DNA of 64,000 nucleotides, from the NCBI GenBank assembly GCA_026874595.1, contig CM049321.1:15207479-15271478 (forward strand), given 5' to 3'. How positions within the stretch are numbered: the stretch's first letter is position 1; each line of letters starts with the position of its first letter. This document shows positions 36,560 through 50,179 of the stretch, in pieces. A program made the translations under genes and the position numbers. The DNA is from Sipunculus nudus. Lineage: Eukaryota > Annelida > Sipuncula > Golfingiida > Sipunculidae. The notes under the pieces were generated by a model. That model saw nothing but the letters and a program-made list of their open reading frames with translations. It was not told where the DNA came from and did no database searches.

Positions 36560-38540
36560 AATATTTCTTTAACGATATCTGAAGCTAAGCAGCCATTGGC
36601 TATCCGGAGAACATTTATAAAGCAAAATTAAGAAGTATTAACAAATTCTGAAGTAGATTCTGAGTTTATGTTACAGATATACATTGCAAGTGAATCACTC
36701 GTCTGCTGTTCTGTGAATATATAGAGAACTGACGGAACCTTATAACAGGGTAAAGATCTGATCACAACATCATGAAGTATAAAAACCCAATGTGATGTGT
36801 ACTTCCAAATTGTCACGACAGCCTGAGATCCGTGGTTGATTTTGTCTAGAGAATCAGAAGTCAAGACCTCTGACATAAATAAAAACTTAAAAAAATCCAA
36901 CACATGAGACATTAGGTAGAAATATACGTGATTCAATAAACTCAAAAACGTGACCAGAAAATTGTGCAATATATTAATATACAATGAATTACAGAAGAAA
37001 AGTTAACTTAGTTGAACCCATAGTTTACAGTGCTACTAATAATAGAGAGTGACGAGTGCTGGTGATAGAAAACTTCGATGAAATTCAAGGACGAAAACAA
37101 AATTGGATGAGAGCGGTAAACACTAAACTATGATTAGACTTTACATATACATAATGTACCAACACTAGGAGTTAAAGTTGGACTTTCCAAGTTTCTAACC
37201 CAAATTCCAGTCCAGATGAAGATTTGACCTAATAAACTGTATCATATGAAGTTGATAGAAAAGCCAATATAGAAATAAAAGTGATTAATACAAAAGGACG
37301 TGTGTCAGTGTTTCTGATAACGCTTGAACGGACTCATTGCTTGTACATTTTTAACACATATTGTCTAAGGTCAAAGTGAGCCAACTTTTTCTTAAATCAC
37401 AACCGCCGGCAATTTATTATCGAGATAAGTCACGACGTGTATCAGAAAAATGGGTTCAACTGTCGCCGCCGACACAGGTTAAACTGAAAGTCGCAGAGGG
37501 AAAAACATCTTGCACTGCGTGCTTGAAACTTAAGAAGCAACAAAGTGTGTGAGTAACGTGTTTATGCAATATAATTATAAATATTTATGCATGTAAACAG
37601 GGCTGACCAAATTTGTTAATAGTGTCTCAGATCCATCACATAGTTGTATAATATACAATACTTTGCAGTGATAGATTATGGAACATAACGTTATCCAAAA
37701 TTATTGGAGTGCAAAGCCACTTCACTAAGGTGAGGTCATGTGGTTCATGTTTTTTTTTAAATAAGAACTGTTTACTAATAATATTTTTTTAAAGAGTGCA
37801 GAGAAGAGACGTCAGTATGTCGTAAGGTTTTAAAATGATACTTCTTTTTTTATTTTGGTTTATCTATGTGCAATCTTACAAATTTTAAATTACTGATTTT
37901 ATTAAAAAAAGTTGAGACTATAGAGCAACAAAGCTATCGTGATAATCTCTCTTTGTCTATTAATACGTTACTTAATTATATATAGTAATCCCGGATATAA
38001 TAAAGTAACATTTTGTGCACAATGGTGTCACATTCAAGGGTCATAGAGAGATGTTTATACTTGTTTTTGCTTGTTTAAAATGTATTCATTTAAGTAAACC
38101 AAATGAAACCGGTTTACAAGAATATTTTAACAATGGGATTAATGTAAATGAGTTACCAACTTAATAGTGATACCAGATCATGATTGATTTTTACCCTTAA
38201 AACGTATATAAGTCTTTATCAATTATATCTTTATGAAATTTAATTAAGATATGATTAAGGATCTGCCCTTAATCTGGTGTTAACGCTTCATGAATGAAAT
38301 ATATAAAAGCTTTTTCTGTAATTTCCGAAAATTCCATCATCCTGAAGTGAATTACCAACAAACGAGCTCTTTTAAAATACTAAACCAGTAAAACATAAAA
38401 CGCAAGTGCCAATAATGCTTTATAATGCCCATGGTAAGTACAATTGAACATTTGAATATATTTATAATTGTACAAAGACACCAGGTTCTCGTTCGTATCC
38501 CTGTGTAATTGATAATAAGCCTCAGGCGGGTAATGGAGAA
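36560..38540. other. Unrecognised AT-rich spacer
   Basis: A 118-codon minus-strand frame (36984-36628) and a basic 63-codon frame at 37361-37552 are present. Neither carries a motif I recognise, and neither has an obvious splice or promoter context. Confidence 0.4.
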
Positions 38541-38542
38541 AT

Positions 38543-38760
38543 TCGTACCATACCATCAGTGTGTTATAGAGATGCCACGTCTAGCTAAAGACATTCTTTG
38601 TGACGATGAAGAATTGGTATCATATTCTGTTTATACACAAAAATATGGAATATGGAAAATACTGAAAATATCGTACCATACCATCAATGTGTTATAGAGA
38701 TGCCACGTCTAGCTAAAGTCATTCTTTGTGTATCTTATTCTGTTAGTATACAGAGAAATT
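38543..38760 (+). repeat. Local tandem duplication, period 128 bp
   Basis: 'cgtaccataccatcagtgtg' at 38544 recurs at 38672 with one change, followed in both by 'atagagatgccacgtctagc' and 'cattctttgtg'. The second unit lacks part of the middle. A short peptide is therefore repeated in overlapping open frames, but I do not call a gene. Confidence 0.92.
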
Positions 38761-39434
38761 ATGATATTGATTTCCATGGACCTCTGCGGGAAGAGTCTGG
38801 GAAGAATAAAAATCATGCCATGTGTTTTCAAACCCGGCCATGCTCACAGAAAAACGAAGAGGCCGGAGAAAACCACATATGACTTGTTATCAATGGCTTG
38901 CTCTTAAAATCCTTATCAATTTTATCATGTACAGTCGATAGGCCATTTGCTTAAATTGAGTATCTACATTTTTTAAATTGTCTCTGGTTTACCCATGAGC
39001 TACCGATCAAAGGATAACAAAGGCCCCTGTCGTTACATTGTGTAATTCGATATACATTTCATGTCAGTGGAACAAGGCTTCATCTTCTTACCAGTTATGA
39101 CAGTGGGGAACCCAATAAATGAAATCTGATACCACGTTTAGACAATCGGGGCGTCATCTCTATTGTCTCAGATTCGGATAAACATGAATCAGCAACCTAG
39201 TTCAATGGTATGTTTTCCCAAAGGGTAACTGAATTTTCATTTGCAGTTCTATTTAGGCTGCTTTATACTTGTCGTGACCTGGAGCGGTCACAAGAAACGA
39301 AATAGAATATAATATTGAAGAGGAGATCCGATTGCCAAATTCCCTTTTATCTTTTTGATAAACATATTATGACTTTCATTAATTGTTAAGCTTTAGAAAC
39401 ATTTTAAGTTGCAAAATAATTAGAGTATGCAATG

Positions 39435-39478
<44 letters not shown>

Positions 39479-42400
39479 CTTATCGGTATACAACAAATAA
39501 CCATATTACCACGAAACTGATTATCTTTGTTTCTGACAAATCAGCAAGATATGTAAAGGAAGCGCTTAAAAAAAAAACAAAAAAAAAACAGGGTATATAT
39601 TCATCAGATCAATGTAATCCTTACTGGCGTCTTTAGTTTTCATGAATATATCCACAAGTAGCTAGGTGAAACTTTCACCCTAGGGTGCATATGGAAATAT
39701 AGCAGTAGAAGTGTGACCAGTCATTCCTGCGACAACACTGAATAACGTTACTGTCACCCTTGCACTTATCTATTAGTTTATAACTAATGGAACTAACTGA
39801 TGTAACTTTGATTGTGCTAAGGTTGGCTTTATATTCACGGGATTAAAATTTGGCTATTATAACCTTTTAATTGATTCGCGAAGGTTTCATTTTCACAAAA
39901 AATGAAGAGTACAATCATTATTATGTGAATAAATTATATCAAATATTATGTGCATAAAAACTTATTCACAAAAGTGTGTTCGTTTATGGCAGATAATTGG
40001 AACGACCAGATATCAATTTAAGCAAAAATCTATGAATATGCACGATCTATTTTTATTGATGAACTGCCCTAATTTTCCGATCTTGTTTAAGTAAAGGTGA
40101 AATTGTCAAAATTTTAAACATCCAGGTGACTATTTATTAATTAATGAAAGCATGAGCTTTCTGTTTGAAAAAAGAGGGCCTTGTTCTGTCCTTAATGTTT
40201 TCTGGTTATTTTTTTTTCTAAAAAAGGGAACAAACTTACAATATCAAGTTTTTATATTTCGGCTATGTCTTGATAGGCATGGCAATTTGTTCCAGTTCTA
40301 GTCTTTAAATTCAGAAACAAAAACTCCAGATCTCGCGTTTAATAGACCAGACTCTGAACAGTCCGCCTGAAACGAAACAGACATAATATAGACAGAAGAA
40401 AATTCAGTTTATTGGACTCTCTCCACAAATAAATGACAAAACATAATAACTGGTTTGCGAAATTTACGAAATATAGTCTCATGTATTTTTTTCGGACAAA
40501 TGATATAACAAAGAAACTATTTTTTCATTTAAATATAACCATTTGTTCTCTAAAGTAAAACATAAAAGATATAATATTTAAGGTGAACATTCCATCCAAT
40601 AAGTAATATTCAGTGATATTTACATCCAATTTTATAAAACTAAACTTGCAGAATCTGCACGACGGAGGATGCAATCACAATAAGCATTCAGTAGTTTGGA
40701 TTCTTTATTTGTAGACAATCATGCAAGCATCGTTTTGGTGTAAGAATACTGACTGATAAAGTCCCCCCCCCAAAAAAATTGATACTTTCTTTGCCCTATG
40801 GTGCGTAACATATATGTTATTCGTTCGCTAAGATATCAGGTGTCTGTCATTGAATAAGTATTGCGCAATATATCTCAATAATTGCCAATTGCTTTTTATC
40901 TGTCAATCTCTTCAGTGTGGGAAATACATAAAAAAAAACAAAAAAAAAAAAAAGAGAAGGATGATTAGCTGCATGACCAGGAGATAGAACTTTAAAACCC
41001 TAAAACTTAAGAAATGCAGGAAATAAGTAATGTCTTATATGTAAAACATTGTTTTCTTTATATAATAAACGAAGAACAAAATAATATGAGAATAGACAAT
41101 TTCAATTGGACCAATTGTAAATAGATGGATGCTGCTCGCTCTAATAATCAAATGCCTATTCTGCTCCAGCACCGTTCTTGATATATTTCATTATAATATG
41201 ATACAATATATCCTATTTCAGTCAGATTGTGATATTGGGATTCACCACCCCACCATTCGGCACCACCCCTCTGATGTTATAAACCCATGCAATCACGACA
41301 AGCATTTACTGTCTGATATCGGTTTTAGGATTCTCTATAAACCGAAAGACTTGCAAAACATACCTTTTAATACGTATCACCTTATAATCATATTTTGATT
41401 TTACTTTGAGCAACATCATTGTATGCACAAAGGAGTATAACCTGGCGTTCTACTTAAGGGTATGGGCTTCGGAGCTGATAATCCTGATATCAAACGCAGA
41501 CGGCGCGTTCACGCTAAACTCGCGAAAATCCAATAGAACCACAGAGATTTGTTTAAATGTCAGTTTGTTCGCTTTAAGAAAAATCTGGTATTCATAAATT
41601 AAAACCCAAAAAAAAAAAAAAAAAAGAATACATTGCATTGAGTTCTACATCCTCATAAAATGGACAACGCTAAAGGAGACAAGTAGACGAAAAGTATGTT
41701 ACTATACACTTTTATTGAGTAAAAGATAATTTAATCATATTCATGTATGAAAAAAATACATGAAAGACACTATATCAAGAAGACAAGATAAGTTTGTTGT
41801 GTTCCGGTGTTCCGTGTGCGTATATATCAGCATGATAACGATTATGGTAAATATTATCTTGTGTCTCAGATCCGTCTTAGTCATATATCGTCCCTCATCT
41901 CCTATAAATTAAGCTCATGTGGTATTTGGTCAACGGTATTACTTAATAAAGTACCGCCAGTTTCTAATGAGATCAACCTGTAAACCTTAATCAAACATTC
42001 ATATAAATTTATAAATTGGTATTTAGTAGTTTTTTTAAGAGTAATGAAGGACAAAATAGTTGCACATGGCATAGGATAGGACTCAAAACCCATTCCAATA
42101 GTATTATCATCAAGGTTCGCAATCGTTTGGGACACAGGTATTTAACGCCTACAGTTTTTAGCAAAAAAGGACGAAGAATTAAATAATATATATTAAATAT
42201 GCCATTTTAGTACAAATTACGTAGAGGAAATGGCCTTCATTTTATAAACAATGAACCCGAGGGGTTTAGCGGAAAAGAGTATATAATCACAATAATGACT
42301 GACGTTCTGTCATTAATTAACATGACTACTAGGAACTAATTTATTAGTAAAAAAGATTTATTAACAGACATTCTGTGCACCGGTAATGTTCTAAAACACT

Positions 42401-43080
42401 GGACAAAATGCAAAAAAAAAATTCTTTTATTTAGTAAGATGGCTGTCGATATTATTTTTATGTACCATGGAATACACGATATAAATGCTTATCTTCTGCC
42501 ATACATTTCTAATTAGCTCTTTTGCTCCAAATCTAAACACATGGTTAACCGTGATAAAACAAAGTTAAATTTCATTTATACACTTGCATTAGCATGGTAC
42601 AAAGGGCTGTCTTTTGTTTGCTATTTTTCAACCAGCGACAGAAATATGCCAAATTTTCAAAAGTCGGTAAAACAAATCCGCACATTACAATATAATAAAA
42701 AGGATATGGTAAAATCCATGCTACCTTTAAGTGTAAATTTTCATAAAGGCATATTCAATGGAAGACATGTAAAATACAAACTCATGGGACCCTTAAATTG
42801 TTTATAGCCACGTGCTGTAATAAAATATATCGCCTTCCTGGACCTGAATACACTCAAAGGAAAAGTGCGTTCACAATTTGTTTTCCAAGCCTACGAAGCT
42901 TTTCTAATATTTCCATTAAGATGAAAAAAAGTTTGTGTCACGCACAAAACTGTAACTGCATTAGCAATGATGATCTTATATTCTTTTCTTGAGAAGCAGC
43001 GTTTAAGTTTAAGAGAGCACATTGTATCCTTAATAATCAAAGGCTTTCACAAGGTATGGTAAAACAGGTATAAATGTTCA
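38761..43080. other. Unrecognised AT-rich spacer
   Basis: About 4.3 kb with one (TA)n tract and several A-rich runs (40930-40953, 41608-41625) plus a C-run at about 40763. Open frames of 60-90 codons at 41129, 41406, 42541 and 42798 show no motif. Confidence 0.4.
39439..39473. repeat. (TA)n microsatellite
   Basis: A perfect TA tract of about 35 bp. Confidence 0.95.
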
Positions 43081-43084
43081 GTCA

Positions 43085-43255
43085 ATCAGGAAACACCGAG
43101 GCTTGGCTTAAGAGAGGTACCTAATTCAGACTTAATATTAATTTCTCTAGTGCATTGTTGATATCGCAGGGCTGGAAACAAATCTTGTCTGATGACCTGG
43201 GCTCATAGATCGTTAACACTGAGGCTTGGCTTAAGAAATGTATCCAATACAGATC
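43085..43255 (+). repeat. Diverged short tandem repeat, period about 125 bp
   Basis: 'aacaccgaggcttggcttaa' (about 43091) and 'aacactgaggcttggcttaa' (about 43216), each followed by related 'g.taccaat.cag' sequence. Only the first 40 bases or so are clearly alike. Confidence 0.6.
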
Positions 43256-43259
43256 CTCG

Positions 43260-45210
43260 AGACAGAAAACAGAGGAACTCTCTCAGAAACAATTAATAAT
43301 GTTGAAACCATAATATTTTTTCCTGGGTGAGCAAAATGGTCACATGGGATCTGTAAAAAGCGTTTAATGCCTTAAAGAGAACCGTACCACTCAAGTCCTT
43401 TGTGAACTAAGTAACTAATTGCTAGAATCTATGGGGGCTCAACACGCGATGACACATTGAATTATTTATTCGATCTTAAAGAGATAATATGTAAATATAT
43501 TCATAACAAAATGATTAAATTTAAAAAAAATTAGATCCTTATGAGGCACAGTATGTAGACCGTTGATAACCTTTAAAATAAATTCTATTAGTACCCTTAC
43601 CCATTGGCGAAATAAAGCTCTACCTAATTCATACATACATAAAATTCATCGGTATGAATGAATGACAAATTTCAAGATTCTTAACCCTCTATTTCCCTTA
43701 GATTAACTTATTTGTACACAACGCAGGTGATCATTTACTCATCTACCTGTGAGTGTAGTAGAAAAAATAAGAAATTATGACTGTCCCTAGATGGATTTAA
43801 AACATCCCTAATGGCGTAAAATGACACATTTTAAGAAAGGTTTGTAGTATATGCTTAGGAGCGCCAAATTGACAAAGTTAACACGCAACATCCGACCGAT
43901 CTTCTTTAATCAATTTTTCTCAAGCTGACCTTTCCTGCTGAATCGGCTTAATGAACTTCCTGTCATCCAAAACTTCATTTCGTTTTGATGTCATTGGTTT
44001 ATGTCCCAAAGTGCTTTTCAATAATTTAATTTTCCAGTGGTAAAAATATCGTATCAGTACAACGACTTTTCTTCGATTTTGCATGGAGCTTCCGATAACA
44101 GGCTCCGTCAACAACCATGTTCTTTAGATAAATTTCCTGCCTAGAGCTATCTGAGATATATCATCGTAATTCATAACGTCTTCCAAAGTCGATTCTGAAG
44201 AATACACAGGAATTTGTGCATAAAATAACATTATTTATGGCTGGTGTTTGGCCCTTTTGACTATAATCCTCAAAGACTTAAGTTAGACCTGGTAATTCTT
44301 AAACCTGAAATGTTTTAAAACATGAGAGCTGAAATATTCAAAAGCGAGCAAATGAAATACTGAGCTGAATTTGATAATATATATCTTTCCATACAGACCC
44401 AGAGTTAATCTTAAACGAGCCTCCAGATTTTGTGTTGTTACTCATAGCGTTAGCCCTCATTTGTACATTCTGATGGAAACGTTTGAACAAAACAAAGTTT
44501 CACTAACAAAGCTTGAGAAAACATGTGAAAAGCAAATTATTAGCGATAGAGGGAAACTGCACTTTTCATTGAACACTCATCTATCTCAGGTGCCGATCAC
44601 ACATTTATGATATCTAGATCAAGGAGAGTAAGAATAATGTTTACTAATGTATACAGTAGTCTGTCGGTATGTGTTAATATCGATCCAGATTGGTGGGAAC
44701 GCAAACCACGGTAGGACGCAAATATCGCACATCATTTGACTTTTCAAAACATCTTTCAGAAAAAGAATTATTTGTAATTTATCTTTTTTTTCCCGTCAAG
44801 TCCTTGGAGTTATTCAACTAAAAAACAGTACAAGATGAGAGAAAAAAAATCTTTAGTTATTTTAAAAATGTTTGATTCTTTTTTAAACGTTTCGTAATCC
44901 TGGGGATATATGTTGTATTATTTTTTATCAATACTAACATTGATCTCTGTTGAAGTATTACTTTTTGCCGGGTTATGCTTAAATATGGAGCAGGTTGAAG
45001 CAATCAGACATGATAACATAAATATTTCATTAAATAACCGAACAATGCAGCATGTTATTTTAAATCTAAGCCAGAAGGCATATTTTTTGTGTCAAAGACG
45101 TTTTAAATTATCCAATATTTTAATCAACATACAATACTTTGCTCATGTATCAGCAACGTAATTTCTTTCTAGGACACTGATATCAACAAATGGTTTCCTT
45201 TTATAATATA
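43260..45210. other. Unrecognised AT-rich spacer
   Basis: Nothing recognised. Open frames at 43920-44114 (minus), 44371-44610 and 44910-45161 show no motif. Confidence 0.4.
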
Positions 45211-45216
45211 TTTAAT

Positions 45217-46090
45217 TTATAATAGTTGTTTATCTGTTTGTTGGCACGTAATATTCAATTCTTCGCCTTTTTGTCTAACATCAAATGGAAGAAATCCTTG
45301 CAAATGCGTTGTAACAATAAATGTTAGTTTCCCTTTGAAATTCATACCAGATACCAAGGCATGCTCATCCTGCTTGGTGACGTCAACGAAAATGTTAAGC
45401 CTGTCATACAACGTGGAGAGGTAAGATGGGTCCGCAGCACTGGGAATACAATTCCAATGGTCGGCTGCTTATGAGTGCAATCTACTACAAAACCACCCAT
45501 ATCATATCAAATACTCTCTCTAGGCAAGTGGATTAAGTCAAGATAAAAAAAAGTGGTACCTGAAGGTATATGTATAGAATCCAGGGTCACCAGAGCAATT
45601 CAACCAGCCGATTCTTCAACAAATAATTGTCTTGTCAGATTGCTCTCTCCACTTACTTTGTCAATTTCAAAAATAAATCCCAGAGTCGATTAGGTCACAG
45701 CAAAGTCTTAATGCCTTCTGTGTTACCGCAGCTGATTGAAGTCAAAGAACCACCAACAGGAAGCGGACAACAACAAGAAAACCAGGTCAGATCATTTAAT
45801 AAGAGACATGCAGAACAATTCTTGGGGATGAACGGAAGACCTTCACAGTCTGGCAGAATGAAGTGTCCTCCATCTTCAAAACAAGTGGTCGTCGTTTCCA
45901 TCAAGGCGGTATTTGACTCACCAAGCTTGGATCAATCCTGTCTCCGTTGGGCTCACTGTTATAAGGAAAGTGGGGTCATCAATGAAAGGTCAGTTGAACA
46001 TTTTGGCAAACTCACATAGTGACCTTCCACAAAATAGTGCAGACACTCTGGACAAGGTGCATCAGAGAACTATCATCAATAGCCTTCGTC
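45217..46090 (-). pseudogene. Coding-like remnant of unknown family
   Basis: Read on the minus strand from 46090 downward, successive frames join into protein-like text: 'LSRVSALFCGRSLCEFAKMF' then, past a stop, 'PFIDDPTFLITVSPTETG'; after a frame change 'VKYRLDGNDDHLF'; after another 'EDGGHFILPDCEGLPFIPKN' followed by 'CSACLLLNDLTWFSCCC' (45904-45695); and further down 'NIFVDVTKQDEHALVSGMNF' with 'HLQGFLPFDVRQKG' (45411-45217). The frame changes occur where the sense continues, which suggests a decayed exon or retrocopy and not random sequence. The Cys-rich stretch could belong to a secreted or zinc-binding protein. I do not recognise the family. Opposite-strand frames at 45627-46194 are probably shadows. 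Confidence 0.45.
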
Positions 46091-46261
46091 TCTGTCCAAT
46101 AAAAAGTAACAGTCATAAAAATACCAGATGCATTAATATAAATACCAATGGACGAGCCATTTCCTATTTAGATAAAGCCATTAACAGGGATTAGCACAAA
46201 TAACGAATGAAAAGCCATTTTCTAATTTTAAAAATATGGTTATTCAGGTTAAGATAGTTGG

Positions 46262-46295
46262 GGGACTGGACAGTCGAGGGGTAAAACATTCGGAA
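46262..46295 (+). mobile_element. Truncated SINE head
   Basis: 'gggggactggacagtcgagg' then 'ggtaaaacattcgg' matches the first 35 or so bases of the SINE heads at 36236 and 48237 and then stops. There is no B box. Confidence 0.6.
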
Positions 46296-46299
46296 AAGA

Positions 46300-48230
46300 T
46301 AACTTATACTTTGAAAGAAACAAATTACAGCATATTTTTATTGAAACGTAATTTTCTTCTTTTATGGAGACCAGTACCTGATACCACTAATAATAGCTCT
46401 TTGGTCGTCTAATACGCCATTAGCTAAAACTTTGGCGTGATATATATTCTTAAAATGAATAATGATTGTACCAAAAGACAGATACTAAGCATATTTAGGT
46501 ATTTTTGTGCTCGTAGATGTTACCTACCATACATCATTGTCCAGGTGTACCCCGTTTTACCTCAAAATCACATTTATTATATCATTTTGAGACGTATTGT
46601 AATAACAATAAGACGAATAAAAAGGTATCAACTTTTTACTCTCTGTCGGAAGGCCCTTCTTGACATGACTAACAACAACCCAACTCAATTGAACAAGCCA
46701 TCGACGAAGCAGATGAACAGGACAAAAATGCCAAAAAAAAAAATGATAAAATAAGACAAGATGTACATGAGAGGATGGCATGACAAAACCTGAAATAAAA
46801 CAGGACAATAAATCACAGCTTGACATCAGGAAAAATGACTAGATGTGGCTGCAGTTGCACCGTTCTTTATTACCTCCAGGAGGCTGGTGATGTTTATATC
46901 TTCACGAATATTATGAGTGATGGACGTGTGAATATTATTTAGAATTCCTGATTGTGTTTGTCAAACAGCCCTTTAGCCAAGGCTGATATTAGGGCCAACG
47001 TTTCTCACAATCGTGATATGAGCGCTCAAGTTTCAATATCTCGGAATATCTATCGTCAAACACACACACACACACACATGTTTTTGTCCTTTCATTTGTT
47101 GTATGTTTCCGGGGCTCAATAGTAATTTGGTGAATTTCTGGTATTTCTCAATTTACAATATGGCCCTGCCAGTGTACCGTGTTTACATTATTACTGATTA
47201 TGTTTTGATTACTATTATAATTTTGTGATTCGGTTATTCCACCATTTTCAGTTTTACTTTTGCTGTAAAAGTAGCTGCATGAGGCGTAATGAAGATCCGC
47301 GACCTTGCATATTGAATGAATATATGTTTTGCTTAAATTGAAATGGCGAGATCAATAAACAAACCAATTATTCAACTATCAAACGGATACAATACAAAAA
47401 AGAGTCATCCTGAAAAAAAAAGAAATTTAAACTTTAGTATATGTAGCGGTTAAGTAGTTACAAATAGCAACTTATAAAAATGGCAAACATTAGAATGAAA
47501 ATGACAATATTTGGATAAAATAAAAAATATAAAAACAAACTCAAATCTAGCTTTATGATATATAGTAAGACGTTACAAGATTACAAAAAAAAATCAAATA
47601 AGAATGACGTTGGGTTTTATTGAACTCGGCAGTGGACAATAAGTATTATTGGCACATGTATCTAAAAACTAGCACAAAACGCAAAACAGTCGGCTGATTT
47701 TCAATGAATAAGGCAACATTGCGGCAAACAAATTGATAATGTAATAAACAGGCGGATCAAAAAGCTTTTACTTTGAAGTCATCGGCTTGTGTGTCACGGC
47801 TTTTTTTTTCATATTACATTATGCAATGGACAGTTAGAGAGTACATGTTTTAAGAGTACTAATTGTAAAATGATAAGTTGTGTGACATCTGATTGATAAA
47901 GGACTGTCCTTCCAAAGACCTCTTCTCTTGAGGGTGGTGCAGATATTGCAGTCATTTGACAGAATCCCTGCCAGAACAAGGCAGCAGTTGTCACTTTTAT
48001 AACCCAAGGCTGGATTTTTTTAGTACATATTTATTGGATGATCATAGCAAGTTATAAATTAAATACCAATGGGCAGTAGACTGACCAAAGTCCTAAGAGG
48101 GAGACTTATAAGCCATGCATGGTTTAATGTTTTGATAAGATTCCTTTTTTGTAGCGATTTGTCTCTCAGTAATAGAAAATAAGAAAATTTAAAACTTTTG
48201 TAGTTTTCGCTTCCTGTCCTCTTTGTTTAT
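46300..48230. other. Unrecognised AT-rich spacer
   Basis: Contains the (CA)n tract at 47058 and open frames at 46437-46754 and 47994-47809 (minus) without recognisable motifs. Confidence 0.4.
47058..47079. repeat. (CA)n microsatellite
   Basis: About ten CA units. Confidence 0.9.
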
Positions 48231-48236
48231 ATATTT

Positions 48237-48400
48237 GACTTGGATAGTTGAGGGGTAAAAACGCTCAGCTCTCCCCGATGGTGACCCGGGTTCGGTCTGT
48301 GGCGTAGCTATGAGAGTGGGTTGTAGCGGCCCGTCCCAGGTCGGTGATTTTCTCGGGGTTCTCTGGCTTCGTCCACCTAAAGACACTTCTGAACGCCACA
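48237..48400 (+). mobile_element. SINE-like tRNA-derived element
   Basis: 'ttggatagttgaggggtaaa' gives an A-box-like start, 'acgctcagctctcccc' follows, and 'tgacccgggttcggtctg' supplies a B box. Then come 'gctatgagagtgggttgtag', 'cggcccgtcccagg' and 'tttctcggggttctctgg', typical of this family's 3' half. It is the same family as the copies at 4.3, 9.3, 11.8 and 61.1 kb, here on the plus strand. A minus-strand open frame here (48464-48189) is an artefact of the repeat. Confidence 0.85.
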
Positions 48401-49011
48401 GACAGAGCAATGAAGTTTTCCTAGATTGGTAAATATAACTGTTCGTATGAGCCAGTTCAAACAAATGATTATAACATTAAGTATAATTTATTTCATTATA
48501 TGATAATGATTTTTACAATCAACCATCATTTGTATAAGCATGATTACGTATTGCCAGTACCAATAAATCTAAGGACATCATCGAATTATCCTGTTACATC
48601 TCGTTTTCAGATAACACAATCATTTTTCAAAGACTTAACGTGCATTGAAATTATGGTATGCATACAAATTTGCATAAAACATTGTTTTCTGCGTTATATT
48701 ATCTTTACTTTCCGAATTAAATACGTATAGATTCATACCATAAAAGCGTGGAATTTATCTCTTAAAACGGTATAACTTGATGTCACCTTTAGCCACATCT
48801 TTTAATATTGATTATGTTAGACTCATACGTGATGGACATGTTAATTAAACTGTGATGATATGTGTATCTTATAAATAATAGCACCTAGGTAAGATTTATG
48901 GCATCATGGAACGAAAAAGACCAAGGACGAATCAATATTAGTTGAATACGTAATTAGACCGGTTTCTATAGTAAAACTACATAAGCGGCTCGCCCCACGT
49001 TATTTTAAAGC

Positions 49012-49068
<57 letters not shown>

Positions 49069-49730
49069 TTACTTAAAACGGCACAGACGTACATGAACAT
49101 TAAAATTATTTCTATTGGTCATTTTGACCAATATATTCATATTCTGTCAAGGTTATATTTAGACTTCAGGCGTTTTAATCCCTGCTACGTGAGTTTCGGA
49201 AATGTGCATTATACTAGCCTGAAAGGCTACTAAAAACATATTGGGGGACCATTCCCGAAGATATTCAAAGGATACAAACGCCTCAGATATACTAAAGTGT
49301 CTTGCTTATTATCTTGACTTTAAATTTGACCATTTTCTCAAGTTAACATTACATAGAAAGTCCAAATATGATTACAACAAGGACATGTTGTTCCGTCAAA
49401 GATAAGCAATAAAATGAATCTAAGTAAATGTGAGCACCTAAACAAAAATGACTATCATAGTCTTGACGTGTTGTGAGTTAGTGGGTAACATTTTATAACG
49501 CTTAGGACCTTGGATTCATTTATCCTTTTTCCGGTTGGATCCAAGGCCCATTAATTTGAAATATAAAATGATGTTATTTTTCCCTCTACAGTCAGGATCG
49601 TTTAGCCTGTCGTTTTGACAATTGATGTGACAAATGTTATGACATTTTATGAAACGTTCGCAATTTCTTCTTTTCTTGCTTCTGTAGGGCTTCAAAAGCT
49701 GATCCCCTACTCCGAAGCCGAACACTTTAA
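48401..49730. other. Unrecognised AT-rich spacer
   Basis: Contains one long (TA)n tract and short open frames (48500-48730; 49516-49725 minus) without motifs. Confidence 0.4.
49015..49063. repeat. (TA)n microsatellite
   Basis: TA tract of about 48 bp. Confidence 0.96.
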
Positions 49731-49782
49731 AGGTAAAGGTTAAGGTTTTGGTGTGAAGTCTGATATCACTCCGCGTGTCATC

Positions 49783-50130
49783 GAGTCATCGGCCTGTCTG
49801 GCTCAGGGGTTAAGCACAGGACTCAAAGCCAGGAGGTTTTGAGCTGAAACCTCAGCAGAGGAACGGTGAATTTTTACTGTTGGCCCAAACCAAGGCTGCA
49901 GGCTTTAGGGTAAGGTTGTAACCCACAACCGTGTATCACTCACAAACATATGCGTCTCTCTGGGGTTCTTTGGTGTTACGACCCATTAATATCGATACAC
50001 CCAGGACCAGCGGGTGGCAGTAGCGCCAGATCGGCTCTCTGACATTATGGCCAGATTACTGGCTTGCCAGAGTACCTGGACATCTAACTGTGAGGATCGA
50101 GTTAATGAGGATGCAAATATTTTCGTCATT
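49783..50130 (+). mobile_element. SINE-like tRNA-derived element, second head type
   Basis: The head 'ctggctcaggggttaagcac' has an A box and 'ggttttgagctgaaacctc' stands at the B-box position. The body 'tcactcacaaacatatgcg', 'ctggggttctttggtg' and 'cccaggaccagcgggtggca' is collinear with the body of the 36.3-kb element, so two head variants share one body. The minus-strand frame at 49986-50189 lies within it and is not a gene. Confidence 0.75.
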
Positions 50131-50179
50131 TTTGACAACGCCTCATTGCTTACAAGTATCATGCCGTTTTTTCCTTGAT

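Noticed and set aside
46437-46754. 105-codon plus-strand frame rich in Ile, Arg and Lys
   Set aside because: Composition is what AT-rich DNA gives by chance, and there is an equally long antisense frame.
48189-48464. 91-codon minus-strand frame
   Set aside because: It lies over a SINE; the residues reflect tRNA-like promoter sequence.
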